From positions 1-64,000 of the forward strand of contig CAWJDY010000011.1 of assembly GCA_963841705.1 (NCBI GenBank): a stretch of DNA of 64,000 bases, read 5' to 3'. This stretch comes from VAZQ01 sp963841705. Its GTDB lineage: Bacteria > Pseudomonadota > Alphaproteobacteria > Rhizobiales > Xanthobacteraceae. The notes beneath the pieces were generated by a model, which saw nothing but the letters and a program-made list of their open reading frames with translations, did not search any database and was not told the DNA's origin. Made by a program: the position numbers and the translations under genes. Below, piece after piece: positions 16,861 through 25,859 of this stretch; positions within the stretch are counted from its first letter, which is position 1; every line of letters begins with the position of its first letter.

Positions 16861-17706
16861 CTAGCGTACCAGTATCGGGGCGGGGCCGAACCGATAATTC
16901 ACGCCGATCTTCACCACGTTCATGCGTTCCCGAATATTGGTGTCGAGGAGAACCGTTCCGAAGGCTTCCACCATACGCAGCGAGTTGGCTCCGAGATCCA
17001 TGTAGTTGTACTCGATCTTGGCGGTCCAGGTGTCGGTGAAAGCATATTCGACGCCGGCGCCCACCATCCAGCCCCATCGCAGCTCATTGGCGCTGAAGAG
17101 CATGGGAGTAAAGGACGTGGTGAATTTGACTTGGTAGTTGTCGTTGGTCCAGGCGGCACCGCCCTTACCATAGACGAGCAGGCGATCGAAGGCGTACCCG
17201 GCGCGAACCGCCGCGGTGCCGAGATTGTCAAGCTTGGCGGTGCAGCTGCCGACTATCACGGTAAATACCGCGGGTGAGCCAAGCCCACCGCAGCTGGTGC
17301 TGCCTTTGGCGTTGGTCCAGCTCGCCTGCCCTTCTACTCCGACAACCCAGTTTTCGATCTGATAGTCTGCCCCGAGCTGTCCGCCCACAACCAAGCCGGA
17401 CACATCCAGGCTCACAGGCGACGGCGCGAGCGAGCCGCAGTTTAGCAGCAGCAGGCTAGGGCTAGAACACGGGTTCGGCGTCGGCGTTGGCCCTGGCGAG
17501 AGCAACAAGCCGAACGGTGCCGGAGTCTCGTTCTTTGAGCCGAAGGCTCCGCCGACATGCGCCCCGAAATGCACACCGGTCCAGCGGAACACGACAATGG
17601 CCGGGCGAGGTTGATACAGCGTCTCCACCGGCATATCGGCGGCGGATGCCGGCAGGATGGCGGCGGCGAGCGCCATCGCAGCCAAACACAAACGTATTAC
17701 CTTCAT
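16861..17706 (-). CDS. Outer-membrane beta-barrel protein, Omp25/31-like porin family
   Basis: A 281-residue protein with a signal peptide (MKVIRLCLAAMALAAAILPA, cleavage after ASA). The rest follows the small rhizobial Omp pattern: WTGVHFGAHVGGAFG at the start of the barrel, GGQLGADYQIENWVVGVEGQ, then RAGYAFDRLLVYGKGGAAW, GWMVGAGVEYAFTDTWTAKIEYNYMDLG and a terminal VVKIGVNYRF strand. It is probably an 8-stranded surface barrel of structural or immune-type role. I start at ATG 17706, right before the signal. Its stop is 7 bases from the CoxM start, so both may be co-transcribed, though functions seem unrelated. Confidence 0.8.
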   Translation of the reverse strand: MKVIRLCLAAMALAAAILPASAADMPVETLYQPRPAIVVFRWTGVHFGAHVGGAFGSKNETPAPFGLLLSPGPTPTPNPCSSPSLLLLNCGSLAPSPVSLDVSGLVVGGQLGADYQIENWVVGVEGQASWTNAKGSTSCGGLGSPAVFTVIVGSCTAKLDNLGTAAVRAGYAFDRLLVYGKGGAAWTNDNYQVKFTTSFTPMLFSANELRWGWMVGAGVEYAFTDTWTAKIEYNYMDLGANSLRMVEAFGTVLLDTNIRERMNVVKIGVNYRFGPAPILVR

Positions 17707-17953
17707 AACCCGCCCCGCACTCAACCGCCCACGCACGAGATGAGGCGTTGCGCCCCAAAGGTGGCACCGTCGTGTCGCGCAGGGGCAGAGTCAAGCACGC
17801 GGGTGACGTGCCCGCTTCCGCGAGCGTGAAGAAGCTCCAAAACACCGCGAAATTCGTGGATTCTCTTGGATTTTTCCGCTGTGACTTGCTTGCTACAGAT
17901 GCAATGATTCTGCCCGCCGTGCGCAGGTGTGCCTTTTTGCCCGCCGCGAGACG

Positions 17954-18589
17954 CTATCCCCGGCGCGCTTCGCTTCGGCAAAATCTCTCCCGACTGCGAC
18001 CGAAGATACTCATCACTGCCATCGGCCCATGGCGCGCGGTCTTGCCCGGGCCGTAGGTCGAGGCGAAGCGTAGAGAGACCGTCTCGATAGCCATATTGTC
18101 GTTGTAGTAGGTGCAGATGTTCTCGCCCATGAACTTGGCCGAGTCATAGATGCGCTTGGGTTTGGCTGGCAGGTCCTCGGACATCGGCTTCCAGGTCGGC
18201 GAACCGTATTCGCCGGTTACCGGGCCGTAGACTCCCTTGGCGCTGGTGAAGACGACGCGTTTGATGCTCGGCGCACGCGCGGCCTCGAGCACATTGACGA
18301 GCCCCATCACGTTGACCTGGACGCTCAGCGCCGGATTTGCAGCCGACACCGCGCCGACGAAGGCGGCCGCATGCACCACATGCGACACCTGATATTTTTT
18401 GATTGCCTGCAGGATGCGCGGCATATCGAGCACGTCGCCCTGCTCGAAATCGATCTTGTCGGCGATGTCGCCAATGAGGCTCTCGTCGCGATGACGCGCG
18501 AACACGACGGGGCGGTGGCCTTCCCTGACAAACTTGCGGCTGGTTTCGGCGCCGATGACGCCCATGCCTCCGGTAATCAGGACTTTCAT
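17954..18589 (-). pseudogene. NAD-dependent sugar epimerase/dehydratase, C-terminally truncated
   Basis: An extended SDR: MKVLITGGMGVIGAETSRKF (cofactor loop), HVVHAAAFVGAVSAANP, NVMGLVNVLEAAR, TSAKGVYGP, the catalytic YDSAKFMGE (Y-x3-K) and SLRFASTYGPGK. Similarity ends near residue 190 (PMAVMSIF), and the last ~17 residues are unlike the family. Members are about 300 residues, so the substrate-binding half is missing. The gene sits 37 bases after the ecm stop-side, in the same direction. It is probably non-functional. Confidence 0.7.
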
Positions 18590-18626
18590 CTTGCCCTCAG
18601 TCGGCGATATGGTTCGAACCTCGCCA

Positions 18627-20624
18627 CTAGTGAGCGTTCTCCGCGGCAGCGTCCACGATCCGGAGCACGTCTGCCATCACCGAATTGAGATCGAAGTCCT
18701 TGGGCGTGTACACCGCCGCGATTCCGAGCTGCTTGAGCTTCTGGGCATCCTCGGGAGGAATGATCCCGCCTACGACGACCGGGATGTGCCCCAACCCGGC
18801 GCTACGCAGTCGCGCCACGACGTCCTGCACCAGTGCAAGATGCGAGCCCGACAAGATGGACAGTCCAACCACGTGTGCGTTCTGCGATTGCGCGGCTTCG
18901 ACGATCTGCGCCGGGGTGAGCCGGATCCCGTCATAGAAGATGTCCATGCCGGCGTCGCGCGCGCGAACGGCGATCTGCTCGACCCCGTTGGAGTGACCAT
19001 CGAGTCCCGGCTTGCCCAAAACGAACTTCAGTCGCCGGCCGAGCTTGCTGGAGAGGCGGTCCACCTGCGCGCGCAGATCGTCGAGACCGGTCGTCTCGTT
19101 GCGCATGGCCTGCCCCACCCCGGTCGGCGCCCGGTACTCCCCAAACCTTTCGCGCAAGGCGAAGCCCCACTCCCCGGTGGTCACGCCCGCCTTCGCGCAG
19201 GCGATCGATGCCGGCATGATGTTGCGGCCCTCGCTTGCGGCCGTGCGCAATTCGCCCATCGCCGCCCGCACCGCCCGTTCGTCGCGCGCAGCGCGCCATG
19301 CGTGGAGGCGCTTGATCTGCTCGCGTTCGGCTTGAGGCGAAACCGTGAGCACGGCCTCGGCCGCGCCCGCAAGCGGGGAGTCTTCCGTCTCGGCAAACCG
19401 GTTCACTCCGACCACTATTTGCTCGCCGCGCTCGATCGCTTCCAACCGGCGGGTGTTGGATTCCACAAGCTGGCGCTTCATGTAGCCCTGCTCGACCGCG
19501 GCAACGGCTCCACCCAATGCCATGATGTGAGCAAGCTCGGCCTTGGCTTCCCGCTTGAGCTCCTCGACCTTGGCGGCGATTACGGGCGAGCCGTCGATGA
19601 TGTCGCCGTATTCGAGCAGATCGGTCTCATAGGCGAGGATCTGTTGCATGCGGAGCGACCATTGCTGATCCCAGGGCCGCGGCAGCCCCAGCGCCTCGTT
19701 CCAGGCTGGTAGCTGGACCGCGCGCGCCCGTGCGCTCCTGGAGAGCGTGACCGCGAGCATCTCCAGGAGGATGCGGGTCACGTTGTTCTCGGGCTGCTGC
19801 TCGGTCAGTCCCAGGGAGTTGACTTGCACGCCGTAGCGGAAGAGCCGCTGCTTGGGATCGGTGACGGCGTAGCGATGGGCGGTGATCTCATCCCAGAGCT
19901 CGACGAAGGCGCGCAACTTGCAGAGCTCGGTGATGAACCGCAGCCCTGCATTCACGAAAAAAGAGATGCGCCCGACCACGTCTGCAAAAGCGTCGGGAGA
20001 CACTGCGCCGGAAGTTTTGACGCTGTCGAGAATCGCAACGGCCGTCGCGAGCGCAAATGCAAGTTCCTGCACCGGCGTCGCGCCCGCTTCCTGCAAATGG
20101 TAGGAGCAAACATTCACCGGATTCCATTTCGGCATCTCGCGGGTGGTGAAAAGAATCACGTCGCGCGTCAATCGCATCGAAGGGGCGGGAGGGAAGACGT
20201 AGGTGCCACGCGAGAGATATTCCTTGATAATGTCGTTCTGCGTGGTGCCTTGCAGGCGAGAACGCTCGGCTCCCTGCTCGTCCGCGAGCGCGACGTAAAG
20301 CGCGAGCAGCCAGGCAGCGGTCGCATTGATGGTCATGGAAGTATTCATGCTGCCAAGTGGGATCTCGGCGAAAAGCGCCCGCATGTCGCCGAGGTGTGAG
20401 ATCGGAACCCCGACTTTCCCCACTTCCCCCTGCGCGGCGGTATGATCGCTGTCGTAACCGGTCTGGGTAGGCAGGTCGAAGGCGACGGACAGGCCGGTTT
20501 GGCCCTTGGCCAGGTTCCTACGGTAGAGAGCATTCGACTCCCGCGCCGTCGAATGTCCGGCGTAGGTACGGAAGATCCAGGGCTTGTCGCGCTCTCGCCG
20601 AATGACGCCCGATGGCTCGTGCAT
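18627..20624 (-). CDS. ecm: Ethylmalonyl-CoA mutase (MeaA type), B12-dependent
   Basis: A 665-residue acyl-CoA mutase with the catalytic barrel (KPWIFRTYAGHSTARESNALYR, SVAFDLPTQTGYDSDH, then YRAPTGVG) fused to a C-terminal cobalamin domain. Its base-off motif D542-G-H544-S-N-G547 and GGIIPPEDAQKL are clear. The length and MeaA-like N-terminus indicate ethylmalonyl-CoA mutase rather than the longer methylmalonyl-CoA mutase. It converts (2R)-ethylmalonyl-CoA to methylsuccinyl-CoA in the ethylmalonyl-CoA pathway. The start at 20624 (MHEPSG) is chosen by family length; further ATGs lie upstream. ccr (21313) and mcd (23639), the enzymes before and after this step, are close by. Confidence 0.9.
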   Translation of the reverse strand: MHEPSGVIRRERDKPWIFRTYAGHSTARESNALYRRNLAKGQTGLSVAFDLPTQTGYDSDHTAAQGEVGKVGVPISHLGDMRALFAEIPLGSMNTSMTINATAAWLLALYVALADEQGAERSRLQGTTQNDIIKEYLSRGTYVFPPAPSMRLTRDVILFTTREMPKWNPVNVCSYHLQEAGATPVQELAFALATAVAILDSVKTSGAVSPDAFADVVGRISFFVNAGLRFITELCKLRAFVELWDEITAHRYAVTDPKQRLFRYGVQVNSLGLTEQQPENNVTRILLEMLAVTLSRSARARAVQLPAWNEALGLPRPWDQQWSLRMQQILAYETDLLEYGDIIDGSPVIAAKVEELKREAKAELAHIMALGGAVAAVEQGYMKRQLVESNTRRLEAIERGEQIVVGVNRFAETEDSPLAGAAEAVLTVSPQAEREQIKRLHAWRAARDERAVRAAMGELRTAASEGRNIMPASIACAKAGVTTGEWGFALRERFGEYRAPTGVGQAMRNETTGLDDLRAQVDRLSSKLGRRLKFVLGKPGLDGHSNGVEQIAVRARDAGMDIFYDGIRLTPAQIVEAAQSQNAHVVGLSILSGSHLALVQDVVARLRSAGLGHIPVVVGGIIPPEDAQKLKQLGIAAVYTPKDFDLNSVMADVLRIVDAAAENAH

Positions 20625-20712
20625 GGCTGCCGCCTTGCTAGCCCGGCCCCGTTCATTGTGCATTGCACTATCTGCGCGTCGCTCGCAAGCACAACGGGGG
20701 CACCCAGCCATT

Positions 20713-20883
20713 ATGCTTGCAATACGCGGCTTGCCTGCAGATTTCGCGGACACATCGTTGGTGGCCTTGGCCGAGCGACTGGGCCTATCCCGGATAGCCA
20801 GCGTTGGTAGTGACTTCGAGATATACCGAATGCTCGGGAGCCGCCGGTTCGATAATGTTTTCCTTGGCCCTGATGAGTTGTAG
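20713..20883 (+). pseudogene. PIN-domain toxin remnant (C-terminal third)
   Basis: The 56-residue piece reads GLPADFADTSLVALAERLGL, then RIASVGSDFEIYRMLGSRRF. This matches the last part of VapC-like PIN ribonucleases, with the D-x-S/A-L helix and the DF-Y-R strand. The N-terminal catalytic acids are absent, and upstream DNA belongs to the ecm leader in antisense. One expected catalytic Asp (usually TLDRRDF) is replaced in SVGSDF. No antitoxin is visible. The TAG directly abuts the end of the convergent small membrane gene. Confidence 0.55.
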
Positions 20884-21138
20884 TCACCGCCTTATGAAGC
20901 CGACGATGAGCAAGAGGACGATTGCTCCGATGAGCGCATTGATGATCGAGCCGACAAACCCGGAGAACGGAACAAAACCAAGCTGAGTGAGCAGCCACAC
21001 ACCGATGAACGCTCCGATAATTCCGATGATGATGTTCCATAGCAATCCGAAGCCAAAGCCGCGCACGATCTGCCCGGCCAGCCAGCCGGCGATTGCGCCG
21101 ACGATGATCATGATAATGATGCTGTCGATTCCAACCAC
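20884..21138 (-). CDS. GlsB/YeaQ/YmgE family small membrane protein
   Basis: An 84-residue, very hydrophobic protein (IIIMIIVGAIAGWLAGQIVRG, LLWNIIIGIIGAFIGVWLL, IINALIGAIVLLLIVGFIRR) with three membrane segments and Gly motifs of the transglycosylase-associated family. It is thought to be a stress-related inner-membrane protein; the molecular role is unknown. I choose a GTG start at 21138 because GGGGGAGAG sits right before it and the family usually begins MGIDSII. Longer readings add non-family residues. Confidence 0.8.
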   Translation of the reverse strand: MVGIDSIIIMIIVGAIAGWLAGQIVRGFGFGLLWNIIIGIIGAFIGVWLLTQLGFVPFSGFVGSIINALIGAIVLLLIVGFIRR

Positions 21139-21312
21139 GGCTCTCTCCCCCTGATACGGCCCCGAGCTCATCGCGAGCTCGGACGCTTGCAACCAGCATA
21201 ACGGAAACTTTTGCCGCCGCCACAGATTGTTCCCTGAGCCTCGCTGTTTTTTATTGCAGCGCAGCATCAAATGCGACAGGATGCTGTCGGGGCAAGAACG
21301 TGCGGAGACGCC

Positions 21313-22590
21313 ATGCCCGCTCTCGCGAAATCAAGCCGCCCGGTGGCTTTGAAAGAGCTTTATGGGATCGGCGAAATACCCCCTCGGGGCCACGTGCCGC
21401 CCCAGATGCATGCCTGGGCCATTCGCAAGGAGCGCCACGGTCCGCCGGAGAGCTCGATGCAGCTCGAAGTGCTGCCGACATGGGAGATCGGCGAGGACGA
21501 GGTTCTGGTCTACGTCATGGCCGGCGGCGTCAACTACAACGGCGTCTGGGCCGGCCTCGGTGTTCCGATCTCGCCCCTCGACGTGCACAAGCATCCCTTC
21601 CATATCGCCGGATCGGACGCCGCGGGCGTCGTGTGGGCGTGCGGCTCCAAAGTGCGTCGCTGGAAAGTAGGCGACGAGATCATCGTCCACTGCAATCAGG
21701 ACGATGGGGATGACGAGGAATGCAACGGAGGGGATCCGCTCCTCTCGCCGTCCCAGCGCATCTGGGGCTACGAAACCCCTGACGGATCATTTGCCCAGTT
21801 CTGCCGCGTGCAGTCCCGCCAGCTCATGCCCAAGCCCGCGCACCTCACTTGGGAAGAGTCCGCCTGCTACACGTTAACCCTGGCGACTGCCTACCGCATG
21901 CTGTTCGGGCATCCCCCGCACACGATGAAGCCGGGAGACCACGTGCTGGTATGGGGCGCGTCCGGCGGCCTCGGCGTGTTCGGGGTGCAACTCGCCGCCG
22001 CGTCAGGAGCGAATGCGATCGGGATCATCTCGGACGAGAGCAAACGCGACTATGTGATGCAACTCGGTGCCAAGGGGGCCGTCAACAGGAAGAATTTTTC
22101 ATGCTGGGGCCAGATGCCGAAAGTGGGCACCCCCGAGTACGACACCTGGGTCAAGGAAGCGCGGAAATTCGGCAAGGCGGTCTGGGACATAACCGGCAAG
22201 CGCGACGTCGACATCGTGTTTGAGCACCCCGGCGAGGCGACGTTTCCCGTCTCCTGCCTTGTCGTAAAGCGCGGCGGCATGGTCGTGTTCTGCGCGGGCA
22301 CCTCGGGCTACAACATCACCTTCGATGCGCGTTATGTCTGGATGCGGCAGAAGCGCATCCAGGGCTCGCATTTCGCGCATCTCAAGCAGGCGTCCGCAGC
22401 AAATCAGTTCGTGCTCGATCGCCGCATCGACCCCTGCATGAGCCATGTGTTTGCGTGGGGCAAAATCCCCCACGCGCACGAGCTGATGCGCACCAACATG
22501 CATCCGCCGGGCAACATGGCAGTGCTGATCAATGCTCCCAGAGAAGGCTTGCGCACGCTCGAGGATGCGATTGAGGCAGGTTCTGAGTAA
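21313..22590 (+). CDS. ccr: Crotonyl-CoA carboxylase/reductase
   Basis: A 425-residue zinc-independent MDR enzyme, the key step of the ethylmalonyl-CoA pathway: crotonyl-CoA + CO2 + NADPH to ethylmalonyl-CoA. The N-terminal KELYGIGEIPPRGHVPPQMHAWA, the NYNGVWAGLG loop (Asn76) and HPFHIAGSDAAGVVWA are family signatures. The nucleotide loop is VLVWGASGGLGVFGVQLA (about 211-228). HFAHLKQA near the C-terminus carries the His that helps bind CO2 in studied Ccr enzymes. ATG 21313 has GGAGA five bases upstream. It is divergent from the GlsB-like gene and ecm, so its promoter lies at 21140-21310. Confidence 0.92.
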   Translation: MPALAKSSRPVALKELYGIGEIPPRGHVPPQMHAWAIRKERHGPPESSMQLEVLPTWEIGEDEVLVYVMAGGVNYNGVWAGLGVPISPLDVHKHPFHIAGSDAAGVVWACGSKVRRWKVGDEIIVHCNQDDGDDEECNGGDPLLSPSQRIWGYETPDGSFAQFCRVQSRQLMPKPAHLTWEESACYTLTLATAYRMLFGHPPHTMKPGDHVLVWGASGGLGVFGVQLAAASGANAIGIISDESKRDYVMQLGAKGAVNRKNFSCWGQMPKVGTPEYDTWVKEARKFGKAVWDITGKRDVDIVFEHPGEATFPVSCLVVKRGGMVVFCAGTSGYNITFDARYVWMRQKRIQGSHFAHLKQASAANQFVLDRRIDPCMSHVFAWGKIPHAHELMRTNMHPPGNMAVLINAPREGLRTLEDAIEAGSE

Positions 22591-22607
22591 TCTCGCGACC
22601 GCAGCCC

Positions 22608-23459
22608 TCACGCTCGGCCCATTTCCCGCTTCTGGGAAGCAAAACGCAGGCGCGCCGCATTGAGCTCTCCGCCATAGACGAATATCGAGGCGGTCCAATA
22701 CAGGAACACGAGCGCTATCATGGCCGAAGCGAGGCCGGCATAGGTGTTCACGTAGGCGAAGGAGTATTCCGCCAGATAACGGCCAAACCCCGCGCCAGCG
22801 GCAAGCCACATGATCAGCGTCGCTACGATCCCGGGGATGATCTCGCGCATACGGCGCCGCCCGGCGGGCAGCCATTTGTGGGCAACAAATAGCGCCGCGA
22901 TCAGGACCACGCTGGCAACGAAAAAGCGGAAAAACGTGAAAGTGCCTTCATTCAACGGCCCAAGCCACGGCGCCTCCCGCAGCGCCGTGCGAAACAGCAG
23001 AGGCCCCAGCACGACCAGGAAGCCCATGGCCAGCAAGCCGAGCGCGGCGAGCATTACATAGCCGATCAACTCCAGGCGGAGCAGGATCCAATGCCTGGTC
23101 TCGACCATCTTGTATGCGCGATTGAGACCGATCCGCAGGCTCTCGACTCCACTGGAGGCAAAATAGACCGCGAGAACGAGCCCAATCGTGAGCGCCCCCG
23201 TGTGCGTGGTCGTGAGAACGCTGTGGATCTCCAGGTCGAGCGGCACCGCGACTTCCTCGGGCCAGGTCGCGAGTAACAGGTTTGCCACCTGGTCTGCGAG
23301 ATCGGCGGAGCCGAAGAATCCCGCCAGAGAGGTAAGCACAATAAAGAAGGGGAACATGGCCATCAGCACTGAGAGTGCAATATGGCTTGCGATCGCCCAT
23401 CCATCGTCTGCCTGAAACTGCCAGAGGGCATCCAGAGCAATGGCGCAGGCGCGTCGCAT
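22608..23459 (-). CDS. YihY/BrkB family inner-membrane protein
   Basis: A 283-residue protein with six or more membrane segments and family motifs: DDGWAIASHIALSVLMAMFPFFIVLTSLAGFFG at the N-terminus, SSGVESLRIGLNRAY in the middle, and GGELNAARL at the end. The family was once thought to contain RNase BN, but that is not supported; a lipid or envelope role is more likely. It converges on ccr with 17 bases between stops. No link to the ethylmalonyl-CoA pathway is evident beyond position. Confidence 0.85.
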   Translation of the reverse strand: MRRACAIALDALWQFQADDGWAIASHIALSVLMAMFPFFIVLTSLAGFFGSADLADQVANLLLATWPEEVAVPLDLEIHSVLTTTHTGALTIGLVLAVYFASSGVESLRIGLNRAYKMVETRHWILLRLELIGYVMLAALGLLAMGFLVVLGPLLFRTALREAPWLGPLNEGTFTFFRFFVASVVLIAALFVAHKWLPAGRRRMREIIPGIVATLIMWLAAGAGFGRYLAEYSFAYVNTYAGLASAMIALVFLYWTASIFVYGGELNAARLRFASQKREMGRA

Positions 23460-23638
23460 TCAGGTCGGAACCCTATCCGGTTGAGCGTCTGGTAACTCCC
23501 TCATCCTCATTCCCCGAACCTGATTTCTACGGAAAAATGCAAGCTTGTCCCCGCACTTTGCTTGCTGGAGAGTTTTCCCCCGGTTTGTGCGATGCACATG
23601 CGATGTTGTAAATCGCAGCGCACGTCGTCAACTGCAAG

Positions 23639-25315
23639 GTGATCGCATTGAAGGATGCACGGCGCCGCGATGCCGGTGTGAAGCTGATCGCGCTTGCGCG
23701 CGAGGCCGCCCGCGCCACTGAGAAGCTCCTATCCGCGGCCATGGCGGCCGTGCGCCAGCGTGTATCGGTGGAGAACCATCTGGTCGACCGGTTGCTCGAT
23801 CGCGAGCAGCGCGCCACCCATGGACTGGCTTGGCTTGCCACTTACGTGGAAGCGATTCGTCAGCTCGGCTTGTACGCCGAGCGCATGCACGCGGGCGAGG
23901 GTGTGGGCGAAGCGGAGGAGCTGCTGGTCCAGATTGGAATCGGCGAGTACCTCGCGCAGATGCAGGGGGGCATTCCCATGAGCGCGGGCGAGATCGTGCG
24001 CCCCTCGGACCTGGGGCTCTCAAACGACCTGTTCTCCGCAGAGCTCACGGGCCCGCTCGAAACCCTCATGACCGGCAATGCCGAGCGTCGCACGCGGCTT
24101 GTCGACCTTATGCGCGCCCGGCAGGACGGCAATGTCGGGGATTGCGGGCTCGAGGAAACGCTGACGAGCATCCGCGACGAGATGCGCAAGTTCGCGGAGT
24201 CCGAGGTCATCCCCCACGCGCAGCGCTGGCATCGCACCAATAGCTACATCCCGATCGGGATCATCGCGCAGATGTCCGAACTCGGGGTATTCGGGCTCAC
24301 CATCCCGGAGGAATACGGCGGGCTCAGCCTCGGCAAGGAAGCAATGTGCGTTGTCTCGGAGGAGCTGGCACGTGGCTATATCGGCGTGGGATCCCTGGGC
24401 ACCCGCTCTGAGATTGCCGCCGAGCTGATCATCTCCGGCGGCACCGAGAAGCAGAAACGCCAATGGCTGCCGAAGATTGCCAGCGGCGAAGTCCTGCCGA
24501 CAGCGGTCTTCACCGAGCCCAATGCCGGCTCGGATCTCGCCTCGATCAAGACACGCGCGCTGCGCCAGGGCGACGTGTATAAGGTCTACGGCAACAAGAC
24601 CTGGATCACCCATCCCGTACGCGCCGACCTGATGACGCTCTTGGTGCGCACGGATCCGCGCGAGCCCGGCCACCGCGGGCTCTCGATGCTGCTCGCGGAG
24701 AAACCGCGCGGCACGGACGAGCATCCGTTCCCGGCGGCCGGGATGTCCGGCACCGAGATCGAGGTGCTCGGGTATCGGGGGATGAAGGAATATGAGATCG
24801 CTTTCGATGGTTTCGAAGTCAAAGCCGAGAACCTCCTCGGCGATGTCGAGGGATTGGGCTTTCGTCAGCTGATGCAGACCTTCGAAGCCGCGCGCATCCA
24901 GACCGCCGCGCGCGCGGTCGGAGTTGCGCAAGCAGCAATGGAGCAGGCGCTCACCTATGCGCAGCAGCGCCAGCAGTTCGGAACGTCGATCGTCGATTTT
25001 CCCCGCGTGAGCGACAAGATCGCAATAATGGCGGTGGAGATCATGATCGCGCGGCAGCTCACTTATTTCGCGGCGCGGCAGAAGGATTCCGGCAAGCGCT
25101 GCGATCTCGAGGCGGGCATGGCAAAGCTGCTGGCGGCGCGGGTGGCCTGGGCCAATGCCGACAATGCAGTGCAAATCCACGGCGGCAACGGGTTTGCCCT
25201 TGAGTTTCCGGTATCCCGCATCCTCTGCGACGCCCGCATCTTGAGCATCTTCGAGGGGGCGGCCGAAATCCAGGCGCAGGTGATTGCGCGGCGGCTGCTC
25301 GGCGCGGCGAATTAG
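23639..25315 (+). CDS. mcd: Methylsuccinyl-CoA dehydrogenase
   Basis: A 558-residue acyl-CoA dehydrogenase with the ~160-residue N-terminal extension characteristic of Mcd (RRDAGVKLIALAREAARATEKLL, GLAWLATYVEAIRQL). The core shows FGLTIPEEYGGLSLGKEAMC, AVFTEPNAGSDLASIKTRA, and the C-terminal QIHGGNGFALEFPVSRILCDARI with an ARILSIFEGAAEIQ tail. It oxidises (2S)-methylsuccinyl-CoA to mesaconyl-CoA, passing electrons to ETF; etfBA are at 29.1-30.9 kb. The start is a GTG at 23639; no in-frame ATG fits better. Together with ccr and ecm it forms the diagnostic core of the pathway. Confidence 0.9.
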   Translation: MIALKDARRRDAGVKLIALAREAARATEKLLSAAMAAVRQRVSVENHLVDRLLDREQRATHGLAWLATYVEAIRQLGLYAERMHAGEGVGEAEELLVQIGIGEYLAQMQGGIPMSAGEIVRPSDLGLSNDLFSAELTGPLETLMTGNAERRTRLVDLMRARQDGNVGDCGLEETLTSIRDEMRKFAESEVIPHAQRWHRTNSYIPIGIIAQMSELGVFGLTIPEEYGGLSLGKEAMCVVSEELARGYIGVGSLGTRSEIAAELIISGGTEKQKRQWLPKIASGEVLPTAVFTEPNAGSDLASIKTRALRQGDVYKVYGNKTWITHPVRADLMTLLVRTDPREPGHRGLSMLLAEKPRGTDEHPFPAAGMSGTEIEVLGYRGMKEYEIAFDGFEVKAENLLGDVEGLGFRQLMQTFEAARIQTAARAVGVAQAAMEQALTYAQQRQQFGTSIVDFPRVSDKIAIMAVEIMIARQLTYFAARQKDSGKRCDLEAGMAKLLAARVAWANADNAVQIHGGNGFALEFPVSRILCDARILSIFEGAAEIQAQVIARRLLGAAN

Positions 25316-25396
25316 TAGATCCGGCGGCGATCACTCGGCGGAGGCGTTGTCCCGCCACACCGGCTGATGAAGACCGGTCTCGAGGACCCCCCGAGC

Positions 25397-25603
25397 TCAT
25401 GCTTCCGCGGGAGGGACCTTCTCATGGTGGAAGCCGCGCTCGAGCATCGCGTAGACCTCGCGCACGAGGATATGCGTCGCCACCTCGTTCTCTGTTCGGC
25501 CAAGCTTCCCCAGGGTCGCTAGCAGAACCAGGTAATTAAACGTTTCAGTCGGTAAGGTCAGACTTAGCGACCGCGCCTCTGAGCGGTTTTCTGGCCGAGC
25601 CAT
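25397..25603 (-). CDS. Small ribbon-helix-helix-like protein
   Basis: A 68-residue protein: MARPENRSEARSLSLTLPTE, then FNYLVLLATLGKLGRTENEV, then AAHILVREV-like helix. The layout, a short strand (SLSLTLP), helix, GRTENEV turn and second helix, matches the ribbon-helix-helix DNA-binding fold. I recall close relatives as conserved hypotheticals in Bradyrhizobium and Burkholderia. ATG 25603 is 15 bases from the inverted repeat GTTATAA...TTATAAC (25618-25647), consistent with autorepression. No toxin gene accompanies it. Function is inferred from fold pattern only. Confidence 0.65.
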   Translation of the reverse strand: MARPENRSEARSLSLTLPTETFNYLVLLATLGKLGRTENEVATHILVREVYAMLERGFHHEKVPPAEA

Positions 25604-25617
25604 TGGTACGCCTCACA

Positions 25618-25647
25618 GTTATAATTGGATTATAATGCCATTATAAC
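25618..25647. promoter_or_regulatory. Inverted repeat GTTATAA-N16-TTATAAC, candidate operator/promoter
   Basis: Arms GTTATAA and TTATAAC enclose GGATTATAATGCC, which itself has a TATAAT hexamer usable as a -10 box in either direction. It stands just upstream of the small RHH-like gene, in otherwise G+C-rich DNA. The binding protein is not known. Confidence 0.55.
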
Positions 25648-25859
25648 TCTTGATTGGCGACTCGAATCATGGAAGCGTCGCCCCAGCGGGAACCCATGTC
25701 CTCGCGAGCTCAGATCCCCGACGGATCCAGGGGCTAAATGCGGCGGGATCCATCCGGCTGAGGCCGGCACGAGCGTGGATGCGGTGGGGGTTGGCTCCCG
25801 CCGGCGCGGAAACCGTTGCGCAGATCGCGCGCAGGCAATGCAATTCGAGGCCAAACACA

